A stretch of 34,586 nucleotides of DNA from Bacteroidaceae bacterium (GTDB lineage Bacteria; Bacteroidota; Bacteroidia; Bacteroidales; Bacteroidaceae), in NCBI GenBank assembly GCA_017481875.1, contig JAFUOP010000007.1, positions 1-34,586 of the forward strand. Direction: 5' to 3'. Below, in pieces: positions 1-7,359 of the stretch (positions within the stretch are counted from its first letter, which is position 1; each line of letters starts with the position of its first letter). The position numbers and the translations under genes are program-made. The notes under the pieces are model-generated. The model was not told the origin of the DNA and ran no database searches. It worked only from the letters and a program-made list of their open reading frames with translations.

Positions 1-154
1 AAGATAGTGCCAACGAGCAAATAGCAAAGTTTACTTTGGCTATTTACCGCGAGTGCAGCCTATTTTCGCAGTCGTTATTTTGCAAAGATAGTGCCAACGA
101 GCAAATAGCAAAGTTTACTTTGGCTATTTACCGCGAGTGCAACCTATATTCGCA
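1..154. repeat. 84-bp tandem direct repeat, two copies
   Basis: Bases 1-70 recur almost unchanged at 85-154. The two differences I see are in the last 15 bases (gcagcctatttt versus gcaacctatatt). The second copy opens with CAAAGATA (83-90), which on the minus strand is TATCTTTG, a good Bacteroidetes -7 element. The repeat unit may therefore be a reiterated promoter or leader segment reading leftward out of the window. The rest of 1-317 is AT-rich and shows no gene. Confidence 0.75.
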
Positions 155-317
155 AACTTTCATAATGCAAAATTACTGAAAATAGAAAAAGAAACCAAGC
201 TACTTGCGGCCCCAATTTCTTGTGGAAATATAGAAAATCAATATAAAAGACCGATATGATAATTGGCGATATGATATTTAAGCAATCCTGTCATGATATT
301 TATTTTGCCTAAAAAAA

Positions 318-635
318 ATGTGGCTTAATAAAATTGATAATAATTTAGATATATCATTGCGGAAAATAAATACTTGTCAAAACAATCAGGATTATTCCGG
401 AACAATATTATATTTGCATTATCCCAATTATAAAAATCACACTAAAAATACCTTTATTAGAGAACCCAATGATAAAAAGGTAATTTTTTAATAGGTGTAG
501 GCGAGTTGTTTAACAATCACGATGGTTATAATATTTTAAGTTATATATATGACAATAATCCCATATACAAGTCATAATTATAATGCAGAAATAAGAAATA
601 TGGGTGATGAAACTTTTTATTTTGATGAACCATGA
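318..635 (+). pseudogene. Frameshifted small gene coupled to the amidase
   Basis: I do not recognise the family. An ATG at 318 opens a 57-codon frame that ends at 489-491, just after a run of six T. One extra T there would continue into a second frame (GVGELFNNHDGYNILSYIY) that stops at 575-577. A further single-base shift near 571 leads into a third frame (NYNAEIRNMGDETFYFDEP) whose TGA at 633-635 overlaps the amidase ATG as ATGA. Joined together, these give a hydrophilic protein of about 105 residues. A position directly before a lytic enzyme would suit an immunity or accessory protein, but that is inference. Sequencing error in the homopolymer is an alternative to true decay. Confidence 0.4.
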
Positions 636-1075
636 AAATATTGAAAATTATATTTGCATTTCTTGCTTGTGTGGCATTAATACCTTTGGTTGCTCCATTG
701 ATAGGTAGTCATTGTGATTATGATGTGCAAACAGTGGTTAATTATATAACTCTAAATGCTGAATCACGTTCTAAAAATTGTTGCGCATGGTATGTAATGC
801 GTGCGATGCATAAAGGCGGTTGCCCCATCTATATACTGCCTGCTTATGGATATTCTTGGTTGTTACCCCAATTTGGTTTTGTTGAGGTTGATAACAACTT
901 GTATAAGCCTAAGGAAGGTGATGTGGCTGTTTTTCCGGCAGTGAAAGGGCACGTCTGGGGGCATATACAAATGTGGAATGGAAAACAATGGGTTTCCGAT
1001 TTCAAACAGAAGGGATTTTATGCGGCTGGTGGCTATGTTAATAGTAAATATAAAATATTCAGACGTACTGAATAG
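632..1075 (+). CDS. Small secreted NlpC/P60- or CHAP-like peptidoglycan amidase
   Basis: The 147-residue protein begins with a hydrophobic signal or anchor (residues 1-25). A cysteine-peptidase core follows: Cys51 in CCAWYVMRAM is the likely nucleophile and His111 in WGHIQMWNGKQW the likely base, after the usual KEGDVAVFP strand (95-102). The architecture resembles short CHAP or NlpC/P60 amidases that cut cell-wall peptides, including interbacterial type VI effectors and phage-derived lysins. The start is set by an ATGA overlap with the broken frame upstream. A second copy lies 361 bp downstream as a fragment. No secretion-system genes are visible, so an effector role is only inferred. The amidase fold is moderately certain from the Cys/His spacing, and the substrate is unknown. 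Confidence 0.6.
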   Translation: MKILKIIFAFLACVALIPLVAPLIGSHCDYDVQTVVNYITLNAESRSKNCCAWYVMRAMHKGGCPIYILPAYGYSWLLPQFGFVEVDNNLYKPKEGDVAVFPAVKGHVWGHIQMWNGKQWVSDFKQKGFYAAGGYVNSKYKIFRRTE

Positions 1076-1166
1076 TAGATGTTATTCCGGTAATAAATTG
1101 CTCTTTTCGGCAAAGTCAACTGCAGGGGTGGGTTTTGCAGGCTTGCGCAGCTTGGTTTTATGACAT

Positions 1167-1199
1167 TTCCCCCAAGAAGCCATCGGCTTCTTGGGGGAA
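1167..1199. terminator. Strong 15-bp hairpin after the amidase
   Basis: Perfect inverted repeat 1167-1181 / 1185-1199 with an ATC loop (arm ttcccccaagaagcc). It lies about 90 bp after the amidase stop. There is no T-tract on either side, so it may be a processing hairpin or an eroded terminator rather than a canonical intrinsic terminator. Confidence 0.5.
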
Positions 1200-1210
1200 T
1201 AGATGATGTG

Positions 1211-1326
1211 ATATTCTTGTTTGTTGCCCCAATTGGGTTTTGTTGAGGTTGGTAACAACTTGTATAAACCCAAGGAAAGTGATGTGGTTGTTTTTCCGGC
1301 GGTGAAAGGACACGCCTGGGGGCAGA
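1211..1326 (+). pseudogene. Truncated duplicate of the amidase gene
   Basis: Bases 1211-1324 match 850-963 of the intact amidase at roughly 90% by hand count (about 11 differences in 114, mostly transitions). They encode the same stretch from the LPQFGFVEV region to KGHVWG. The copy lacks the N-terminal half with the nucleophile Cys and stops before the His of GHIQMW, where it changes to GQTFQYS. It ends against the 3' end of the acetyltransferase gene on the other strand. It is a dead gene fragment, most simply what remains of a tandem paralogue after a deletion. Confidence 0.75.
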
Positions 1327-1337
1327 CTTTTCAATAT

Positions 1338-1907
1338 TCAAATCCTCCTTATTATTTTTGCTGGTACACCGGCAACCACGCAGTTGTCAGGAACATCTTT
1401 ACATACTACGGCGTTTGCTCCTATAGTAACATTATTGCCAATTGTAACACCTCCAATTATTTTTGCTCCGCAACATACAATAACATTATCGCCAATTATA
1501 GGTCTCTTGTCTCCATTATACCCAATTGTAACCTGCTGAAAGATGCGACAGTTGGCTCCTAATTTTTCCGCAGCTATAATTGTAGAAAAACCGTGTTGTA
1601 TCATTAGACCGTCTCCTATCTGAGGAGTGCTTATATAAAGAGATTTTAACGGCTGATACAACCATTTGACGAGGAATTTTATTATACCAATACGGTAATA
1701 AACTACACTTCTGAATTCGGGAAATTTTACAAATAAGTAAAAGAAAGGCATTGAGTTTACACTTTTCCATTTTTTCCAAACATTCACATCTGTATCAATT
1801 TTTCTTACCTCAGGTTTTATCAATCTTAGAATCTTATAAATAAACCAAACCGGCAGAATCCGAGGAAAATTCAAAATTATTTGTAATTTTGAGAAAGTTT
1901 TTTTCAT
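1338..1907 (-). CDS. Serine acetyltransferase-like hexapeptide acyltransferase
   Basis: The protein of about 189 residues transfers an acetyl group from acetyl-CoA to a small acceptor, most likely a sugar or serine. The C-terminal half is a left-handed beta helix of hexapeptide repeats (IGDGLMIQHG, IGDNVIVCCGAKIIGG, IGNNVTIGANAVV). It ends in the diagnostic DVPDNCVVAGVPAKII tail shared by CysE and the WcaB/EpsC-type capsule acetyltransferases. The N-terminal part (FPRILPVWFIYKILRLIKPE, then a Trp-rich segment) resembles polysaccharide-locus members more than housekeeping CysE. I start at Met 1907; Met 1931 is possible. A longer frame to 2039 would run through a palindromic leader and is unlikely. 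A -7 element lies at 2157-2164, giving a long leader. No other glycan genes are adjacent. Confidence 0.75.
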   Translation of the reverse strand: MKKTFSKLQIILNFPRILPVWFIYKILRLIKPEVRKIDTDVNVWKKWKSVNSMPFFYLFVKFPEFRSVVYYRIGIIKFLVKWLYQPLKSLYISTPQIGDGLMIQHGFSTIIAAEKLGANCRIFQQVTIGYNGDKRPIIGDNVIVCCGAKIIGGVTIGNNVTIGANAVVCKDVPDNCVVAGVPAKIIRRI

Positions 1908-1991
1908 AGTTGGAGATTTATAGTTAAACATTGTGGGTATATTTGATAGTTTTTGCTTAACTATAAAAAAGAAAGCGCAGACTATCGCCAA

Positions 1992-2106
1992 CGCTCTCAG
2001 GCTCACCACAAGCCGAATATACAATGGTTCAGTCTGCACCTATAGGTACAAACCCAATTGTATATTCTTTTGCTCGTTTCTATTTCGAGGTGGTGATTCG
2101 AGAGCG
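1992..2106. repeat. 115-bp imperfect palindrome in the acetyltransferase leader
   Basis: Nested inverted repeats: cgctctc 1992-1998 with gagagcg 2100-2106, caccac 2004-2009 with gtggtg 2090-2095, and an 11-bp perfect arm gaatatacaat 2015-2025 with attgtatattc 2057-2067. The centre contains acctataggt. It would fold into one long interrupted hairpin in the 5' leader of the acetyltransferase. It could be a small non-autonomous mobile element or a cis-acting RNA. I see no TAnnTTTG promoter between the arms, so an invertible promoter is not supported. Confidence 0.6.
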
Positions 2107-2156
2107 ATTGAGCTAATTGTTTCAAATGTCTTGTATTCGGTTGCCCGATTACTTCG

Positions 2157-2164
2157 CAAATGTA
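2157..2164 (-). promoter_or_regulatory. -7 element TACATTTG for the acetyltransferase
   Basis: CAAATGTA on the plus strand reads TACATTTG on the minus strand, matching TAnnTTTG. Transcription would begin near 2150, some 240 bases before the chosen start codon, and would include the palindrome at 1992-2106. Confidence 0.4.
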
Positions 2165-2261
2165 GTGCAAGCGAATGAAATAATGCAAATTTATTTGCAA
2201 TTATTTTACAATGAGTGCCGTCCACATTCAACGAAGTTAAATATAACCAATAATTTTATTT

Positions 2262-2396
2262 GTACACTCGCTTACCCGTGAACTTTACAGAACCTTTCTT
2301 GCGACCTAACTTGCCACCGCTTGCAACATAACTTTCTTGCCCCGAATTAAGTCTGTAAACGATGTGCCGACTGCTACTGGTGTCAAAAAGTGGTGT
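2262..2396 (-). pseudogene. C-terminal remnant of a possible site-specific recombinase
   Basis: On the minus strand an open frame of about 45 codons reads YVASGGKLGRKKGSVKFTGK and ends VYK-stop. The (G/A)xKLGRKxGS motif is typical of the linker before the DNA-binding domain of serine recombinases (resolvases and invertases). No catalytic domain is present, and the frame is closed by a TAA just upstream. Assignment rests on this one motif and is tentative. It is one of several signs of past DNA mobility in 1-3258. Confidence 0.3.
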
Positions 2397-2428
2397 CAAT
2401 TTACAATCTTAACCATTATGTTAAAATA

Positions 2429-2450
2429 CCCTCCAGAATGGTCTGGAGGG
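2429..2450. terminator. Hairpin ccctccaga/tctggaggg
   Basis: A perfect 9-bp stem (2429-2437 / 2442-2450) with a 4-base loop. There is no strong T-tract on either strand, so termination is uncertain. A second, weaker stem (aaccgcctca / tgaagcggtt) follows near 2465-2498. Confidence 0.4.
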
Positions 2451-2868
2451 TGTGAAAATAAAGCAACCGCCTCAACAAAATGAAATGCTGAAGCGGTTGT
2501 AAGTTGTTGATTTTTAATGTTTGCCCTGCGGGCAACTCCCATTGACCAACCTTTTGTAGCCTTTAACTTTGTTGAAACACTGCTGCACTCGTTGTAAAAA
2601 CTCAAACAAGTTTGGTTTTAACTCGTTGGCAGGTGTTTTCGGCAATCGCACCCCGCGTGGCACTATAACTGCTCCACTGCCAGAGGGGGCAGTGCGAAAC
2701 CGCAGCACTGCTTGCGACGACGGAACATTCATGTTCCCAAAGGAGTCCCGAAGGGCTATGCCACGTAGTGACTGAGGGGTGGGAGGTTGCTGCACGCGAC
2801 TATTTGTAGTCTTTGTATCTAAGGGTTCTTTATAGTAAAAGATTTGTCCCCTTTGGGGCCATCCCATT
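2451..2868. other. Gene-poor stretch with small palindromes
   Basis: No convincing gene. The sequence carries many short hairpins: tgccc-tgc-gggca near 2523, cactgcc/ggcagtg near 2674-2695, ggaacattcatgttcc near 2724. It leads into the block TTATAGTAAAA-TTGTCCCCTTTGGGGCCATCCCATTGA, which ends near 2874 and recurs ending near 3005. Long open frames here look like translated repeats rather than proteins. Confidence 0.5.
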
Positions 2869-2945
2869 GAATCAATTACAATCGCTTCGCGACCGCAACC
2901 CACGCGGTGTAACCTTTGGCTACACTGCGCGTGACTAACTGTTGC
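2869..2945 (+). repeat. Structured palindromic repeat, copy 1
   Basis: After CCCATTGA there is a small hairpin tcgc-ttc-gcga (2882-2892). Then comes a longer bulged hairpin: cacgcg (2901-2906) with cgcgtg (2928-2933), and gtgta (2907-2911) with tacac (2921-2925), leaving TG bulged on the 3' side. The same 6-bp, 2-nt bulge, 5-bp plan recurs in copies 2 and 3 with different bases. Confidence 0.55.
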
Positions 2946-3002
2946 TATTTATGTAGGCCGTTTTTATAGTAAAATAGTTGTCCCCTTTGGGGCCATCCCA
3001 TT

Positions 3003-3091
3003 GAGGGTTTCAATGTTGCCCGTGGCAACCGTATCCCGCACGGCACAACTTTCAGCTGTGCTACGTGCGACTATTACTCATTGAAACCCTC
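3003..3091 (+). repeat. Structured palindromic repeat, copy 2
   Basis: A perfect 13-bp outer stem (3003-3015 / 3079-3091, gagggtttcaatg) encloses two hairpins. The first is gttgcc-cgt-ggcaac (3015-3029). The second is bulged: cgcacg (3037-3042) with cgtgcg (3064-3069), and gcaca (3043-3047) with tgtgc (3057-3061), with TA bulged at 3062-3063. The fold resembles a three-way junction. Confidence 0.6.
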
Positions 3092-3105
3092 GGTAGTCGT
3101 AATAA

Positions 3106-3139
3106 AAAAATAAGTTCGGAAATTTCCGAACTTATTTTT
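3106..3139. terminator. Perfect 34-bp palindrome, likely bidirectional terminator
   Basis: Bases 3106-3122 pair perfectly with 3123-3139 (core taagttcggaaa), flanked by A-runs and T-runs on both sides. It sits between repeat copies 2 and 3 and could stop transcription from either direction. Confidence 0.6.
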
Positions 3140-3151
3140 CTTATTATCATT

Positions 3152-3229
3152 GACAAGGCTCGTTGTTCGCAACCCGCACGGCGTGAATTTTATCCACGCT
3201 TCGTGCGACCTTTTGCTACTCGCCTTGTC
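3152..3229 (+). repeat. Structured palindromic repeat, copy 3
   Basis: Outer stem gacaaggc (3152-3159) with gccttgtc (3222-3229). Inside are gttg-ttcg-caac (3162-3173, a TTCG tetraloop) and the bulged hairpin cgcacg (3175-3180) with cgtgcg (3202-3207), plus gcgtg (3181-3185) with cacgc (3195-3199), with TT bulged at 3200-3201. The layout is the same as copy 2. Confidence 0.6.
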
Positions 3230-3234
3230 GATAA

Positions 3235-3258
3235 TTTTTGCCTTTTTTGAGGCAAAAA
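3235..3258 (-). terminator. guaA terminator
   Basis: tttttgcc (3235-3242) pairs with ggcaaaaa (3251-3258) directly after the guaA stop codon. On the minus strand the stem runs into AATT-rich sequence. It is short, but well placed as the intrinsic terminator of guaA. Confidence 0.6.
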
Positions 3259-4566
3259 TCATTCCCACTCAATAGTGGCGTTGGGTTTGGGGGACATATC
3301 GTAGCAGACGCGGTTTACTGTGGGCACCTCGGCAAGTATGCGGTCGGTTATCTTCAGCAGTATGGGCCATTCTATCTGCTCTATGGTAGCTGTCATTGCA
3401 TCTACGGTGTTCACGGCGCGTATGATTACGGGCCAGTCGTATGAACGGGCGTTGTCGCGCACACCCACCGACTTAAAGTCGGGCACCACGGTGAAGTACT
3501 GCCATACCTTCTTGTCGAGGCCTGCTTTCTTGAACTCGTCGCGCAGAATGGCATCGGACTCACGCAGGGCCTCCAAGCGGTCGCGTGTGATTGCGCCCAG
3601 GCAACGTACACCCAAGCCGGGACCGGGGAATGGCTGGCGATATACCATATCGTAGGGGAGACCAAGCTCTAAACCGCAGGCGCGTACCTCGTCTTTGAAC
3701 AATTGGCGTATGGGTTCTACAAGTTCAAATTGCAGGTCCTCGGGCAGGCCGCCTACGTTGTGGTGCGATTTCACCATCTTGGCAGTTTTTGTGCCGCTCT
3801 CCACGATGTCGGGGTAGATGGTGCCTTGTCCCAGGAAGTCGATGCCGTCGAGCTTGCGTGCCTCCTCCTCGAATACTCTGATGAACTCACCACCGATGAT
3901 TTTGCGTTTCTGCTCGGGGTCGGCTACGCCGGCGAGCTTGTCGAGGAAACGGTCTGTTGCATCTACATATACAAGGTTGGCGCAAAGCTGTTTGCTGAAC
4001 ACATCAACTACAGCCTCCGACTCTCCCTTGCGCATAAGGCCGTGGTTTACGTGCACGCACACAAGGTTGTCGCCAATGGCTTTGAGCAACAGGGCTGCCA
4101 CCACTGAACTATCGACACCGCCCGAGAGTGCGAGCAACACCTTTTTGTCGCCCACCTGACGGCGTATGAGTTCTACCTGGTCGTTTACAAAGTTGGTCAT
4201 GTTCCAGTTTGTTTCGGCTTTGCAGGTGTCGAATACAAATGATTTCACACTCTCTTTAACAACATTTACATCGTTGCCAATTTGTGCTATCTTCACCTCG
4301 CACAATGCCTTGTCGTGGCCTGCTGCCATTACGGGGAAGCCTGCGTTGTAAATCTCGTGGTTCACATCGATGGCTACACCGTCTATCACATTGTTGGGGC
4401 CTCCGTTAATGATGATACCCTTAACGTTGGGCAGTGCCTTCAACTCTTGGGCGGTAATGTCGTGCGGGTATATCTCGCTATATACACCAAGTGCACGTAT
4501 TGCTCGGGCAAGCACGGTGTTTTCGTGGCTTCCCAAGTCGAGAATGACAATCATATCCTGTTTCAT
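3259..4566 (-). CDS. guaA: GMP synthase with vestigial glutaminase domain
   Basis: Converts XMP to GMP with ATP in purine synthesis. The synthetase half is intact: the ATP-pyrophosphatase P-loop LALSGGVDSS (146-154), the RKIIGGEFIRVFEEEARKL region, SHHNVGGLPEDL, the PFPGPGLGVRCLG motif and the C-terminal PNATIEWE. The N-terminal amidotransferase domain is only about 105 residues instead of about 190. Where the nucleophile elbow (usually GxCYGxQ) should be, it reads PVMAAGHDKAL, with no Cys, and the FHPE-type His-Glu is absent. The total is 435 residues against the usual 505-525. Glutamine hydrolysis is therefore expected to be lost and ammonia, or a partner glutaminase, would supply nitrogen. 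I believe similar shortened GuaA forms occur in some Firmicutes, so transfer is possible. The GMP synthase call is firm; the nitrogen source is inference. Confidence 0.93.
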   Translation of the reverse strand: MKQDMIVILDLGSHENTVLARAIRALGVYSEIYPHDITAQELKALPNVKGIIINGGPNNVIDGVAIDVNHEIYNAGFPVMAAGHDKALCEVKIAQIGNDVNVVKESVKSFVFDTCKAETNWNMTNFVNDQVELIRRQVGDKKVLLALSGGVDSSVVAALLLKAIGDNLVCVHVNHGLMRKGESEAVVDVFSKQLCANLVYVDATDRFLDKLAGVADPEQKRKIIGGEFIRVFEEEARKLDGIDFLGQGTIYPDIVESGTKTAKMVKSHHNVGGLPEDLQFELVEPIRQLFKDEVRACGLELGLPYDMVYRQPFPGPGLGVRCLGAITRDRLEALRESDAILRDEFKKAGLDKKVWQYFTVVPDFKSVGVRDNARSYDWPVIIRAVNTVDAMTATIEQIEWPILLKITDRILAEVPTVNRVCYDMSPKPNATIEWE

Positions 4567-4601
4567 ATAATAAATAATTTAGGTTCGTTTTTAATTTGCT
4601 G

Positions 4602-4609
4602 CGAAGATA
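4602..4609 (-). promoter_or_regulatory. -7 element TATCTTCG for guaA
   Basis: CGAAGATA on the plus strand reads TATCTTCG on the minus strand, close to TAnnTTTG. It lies 36 bases before the guaA start. The same octamer precedes the RidA-like gene and lpxD. Confidence 0.45.
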
Positions 4610-4659
4610 CTGTTTTTCTCTTTTTATTTATGCAAGTATCTCTTTTTTTATAACAAAAA

Positions 4660-4683
4660 AAACGAGCGCACGTGCGCTCGTTT
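4660..4683 (-). terminator. mscL intrinsic terminator
   Basis: Perfect 24-bp palindrome (arm aaacgagcgcac, 4660-4671 / 4672-4683) just after the mscL stop. It is followed on the minus strand by a run of T. Confidence 0.8.
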
Positions 4684-4691
4684 ATGCAGTA

Positions 4692-5141
4692 TTATTTCTT
4701 CTCTTTCAAGAGGTCGCGAATTTCGGTGAGCAGTTTCTCCTCTGCAGAAGGCTCGGGTGCAGGTGCGGGTGCAGGTGCAGGTGCGGGCTCTTCTTCTTTC
4801 TTTGTTGTCATTTTGGTAATGAGCCTGATAACAAGGAAAATAGAGAATGCAATAATTATGAAATCGAATGTCTGCTGCAAGAAATTGCCATAGTTAAGTG
4901 TTACGGCCTCTTTCTCCACTTCACCGGCTGCATTGAGAACCTCGGGAGAGAGGATAACCTTAAGGTCCTTAAAGTTGATACCGCCAATGAGCAAGCCCAC
5001 AGAAGGCATAATGATATCGTTTACCAATGCTGTAACGATTTTACCAAATGCACCACCGATGATGACACCGACAGCCATATCTACCACATTGCCTTTCATT
5101 GCAAAGGCTTTAAAATCCTGTAGAAAAGTACTTTTAGCCAT
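4692..5141 (-). CDS. mscL: Large-conductance mechanosensitive channel MscL
   Basis: The 149-residue inner-membrane protein forms a homopentameric pore that opens under membrane tension and relieves hypo-osmotic shock. The N-terminal amphipathic helix and TM1 read [20 protein letters not shown], with the conserved [16 protein letters not shown] gate region. A periplasmic loop of about 40 residues and TM2 ([17 protein letters not shown]) follow. The cytoplasmic end has a Pro-Ala repeat linker (about residues 118-130) before the C-terminal helix bundle [18 protein letters not shown]; the linker is longer and more repetitive than in E. coli. It is a single-gene unit with its own promoter (5184-5191) and terminator. 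Confidence 0.95.
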   Translation of the reverse strand: MAKSTFLQDFKAFAMKGNVVDMAVGVIIGGAFGKIVTALVNDIIMPSVGLLIGGINFKDLKVILSPEVLNAAGEVEKEAVTLNYGNFLQQTFDFIIIAFSIFLVIRLITKMTTKKEEEPAPAPAPAPAPEPSAEEKLLTEIRDLLKEKK

Positions 5142-5183
5142 AATCTTATATCTTATTTTTTAATATTTGTTGCTAATTCCGTG

Positions 5184-5191
5184 CAAATATA
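5184..5191 (-). promoter_or_regulatory. -7 element TATATTTG for mscL
   Basis: CAAATATA on the plus strand reads TATATTTG on the minus strand, an exact TAnnTTTG match 43 bases before the mscL start. Confidence 0.6.
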
Positions 5192-5370
5192 GCAGTTTTT
5201 TGTGAATATTCTTCTAAAAACAGAGCTAATGTGTAAAAACTAATTAAAAATAATGCAAATGTCAGGTGTTACATAGTGTATGCAAGCATAGTTGTGCCAT
5301 AGCCTGAAAATATCTTCACTTTTTTATTAAAATAAAAAGGATTGTTGCTGTAAATATAAAAACATTTTCT

Positions 5371-5378
5371 TAAATTTG
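5371..5378 (+). promoter_or_regulatory. -7 element TAAATTTG for the small lipoprotein and gapA
   Basis: Exact TAnnTTTG match. A TTG-containing -33 region (near 5342-5350) lies at about the expected spacing. Transcription from about 5385 would cover the tiny lipoprotein frame and then gapA. Confidence 0.6.
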
Positions 5379-5401
5379 CATCGCAGTTAAAAAGGCGTGT
5401 T

Positions 5402-6537
<1,136 letters not shown>

Positions 6538-6560
6538 TCAATTAGCGTTTATAAAAAAAA

Positions 6561-6580
6561 GGGCTCCTACAAGGGAGCCC
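6561..6580 (+). terminator. gapA intrinsic terminator
   Basis: gggctcc (6561-6567) pairs with ggagccc (6574-6580), preceded by A-runs and followed by TTTTATT. Confidence 0.9.
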
Positions 6581-6614
6581 TTTTATTGTATATATGAATG
6601 TAAGTAAAGGAGTA

Positions 6615-7139
6615 TCACTCAATTGCAATCTTTCGGCACTCCTTCTGCTCTGTAGCCATAGCTTTTTTGGGAATGTTTATGTGCAGAACACCGTGGCGCA
6701 CCTTTGCCTTTATGTTTGCCGTGTCGGCATCATCGGGCAATATGAGCGTCTGCTGGAATTTAGTATATGAGAACTCGCGGCGCAGGTAGCGTCCCTTGCT
6801 CTCGTCGTGCTCGCAGCAGCATTTCTCCTTCTCACACTTGTCGTCTTTGCACTTTTCTTCCTCTTTCTTGTCGTCGCACTTGCAATCGGCACCATCTTTT
6901 TTGCAGCAACAATCCTTTTCCATTGTAATGCACAGGTTGTTGTCGCTGTTGAGGTCTATCATAAAATCCTCTTTCTTCATACCGGGTGCCGCAACCTCCA
7001 CAAAATATTCTTTTTCTGTTTCGAACACGTTTACCGATGGGGCAGTGGCATTGTTGCGCATCATCAGGTCTGTACCAAAGAAATCGTTGAAAATGCTCGG
7101 GAGCCAGTGTTGGCCACCTCTTTTCATAGGCATACTCAT
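6615..7139 (-). CDS. Hsp20 small heat-shock protein with cysteine-rich insert
   Basis: A 174-residue cytosolic holdase chaperone that binds unfolding proteins as oligomers. The N-terminal segment HWLPSIFNDFF and the alpha-crystallin domain are typical for Bacteroidales: APSVNVFETEKEYFVEVAAPGMKKEDF, then RYLRREFSYTKFQQTLILPDDAD, ending with GVLHINIPKK and a final IAIE (family I-x-I). Between the two halves, residues 77-109 form a highly charged insert with Cys at 77, 78, 79, 86, 88, 97, 102, 107, 108 and 109. Ordinary homologues have a short charged loop there, and their usual length is about 140-150. The insert looks able to bind metal or sense redox state; this is inference. An inverted-repeat cluster lies about 85-110 bases upstream. 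Confidence 0.9.
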   Translation of the reverse strand: MSMPMKRGGQHWLPSIFNDFFGTDLMMRNNATAPSVNVFETEKEYFVEVAAPGMKKEDFMIDLNSDNNLCITMEKDCCCKKDGADCKCDDKKEEEKCKDDKCEKEKCCCEHDESKGRYLRREFSYTKFQQTLILPDDADTANIKAKVRHGVLHINIPKKAMATEQKECRKIAIE

Positions 7140-7223
7140 TTTTGTAAAAATTTAAAGGTTATACAAAAACGGGCCGCTGCCGTGTGGGGCACATTTATAC
7201 CCTTATTATGATGCTTGCAGAGG

Positions 7224-7252
7224 GTAATAGACTATTACTCAAAAAGAGTAAT
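7224..7252. promoter_or_regulatory. Overlapping inverted repeats upstream of hsp20
   Basis: gtaatag-a-ctattac (7224-7238) is an almost perfect palindrome. Its right arm is reused in attactc-aaaaa-gagtaat (7234-7252). Three GTAAT/ATTAC half-sites are thus arrayed in 29 bases. It is not the CIRCE element. It could be an operator for the hsp20 gene or mutually exclusive RNA hairpins. Confidence 0.35.
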
Positions 7253-7359
7253 TTGTTCTGTGCTCAACGGCATGCGGTTACCGTCGTATATGTATAATGT
7301 GTTAAGCATTGCACTTGTTTGTTGTTTTCAGCTTATTTTGCTATTATTAGGGAAAATAA

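Noticed and set aside
1992-2106. Invertible promoter flanked by inverted repeats, as for Bacteroides capsule loci
   Set aside because: No TAnnTTTG element lies between the arms in either orientation and the arms are imperfect and short.
2514-2903. A 129-codon minus-strand open frame in the palindromic region
   Set aside because: It spans several hairpins and the recurring CCCCTTTGGGGCCATCCC block, has no recognisable domain and low-complexity composition; it looks like a translated repeat.
7224-7252. CIRCE element for HrcA upstream of hsp20
   Set aside because: The CIRCE half-sites TTAGCACTC and GAGTGCTAA are not present.
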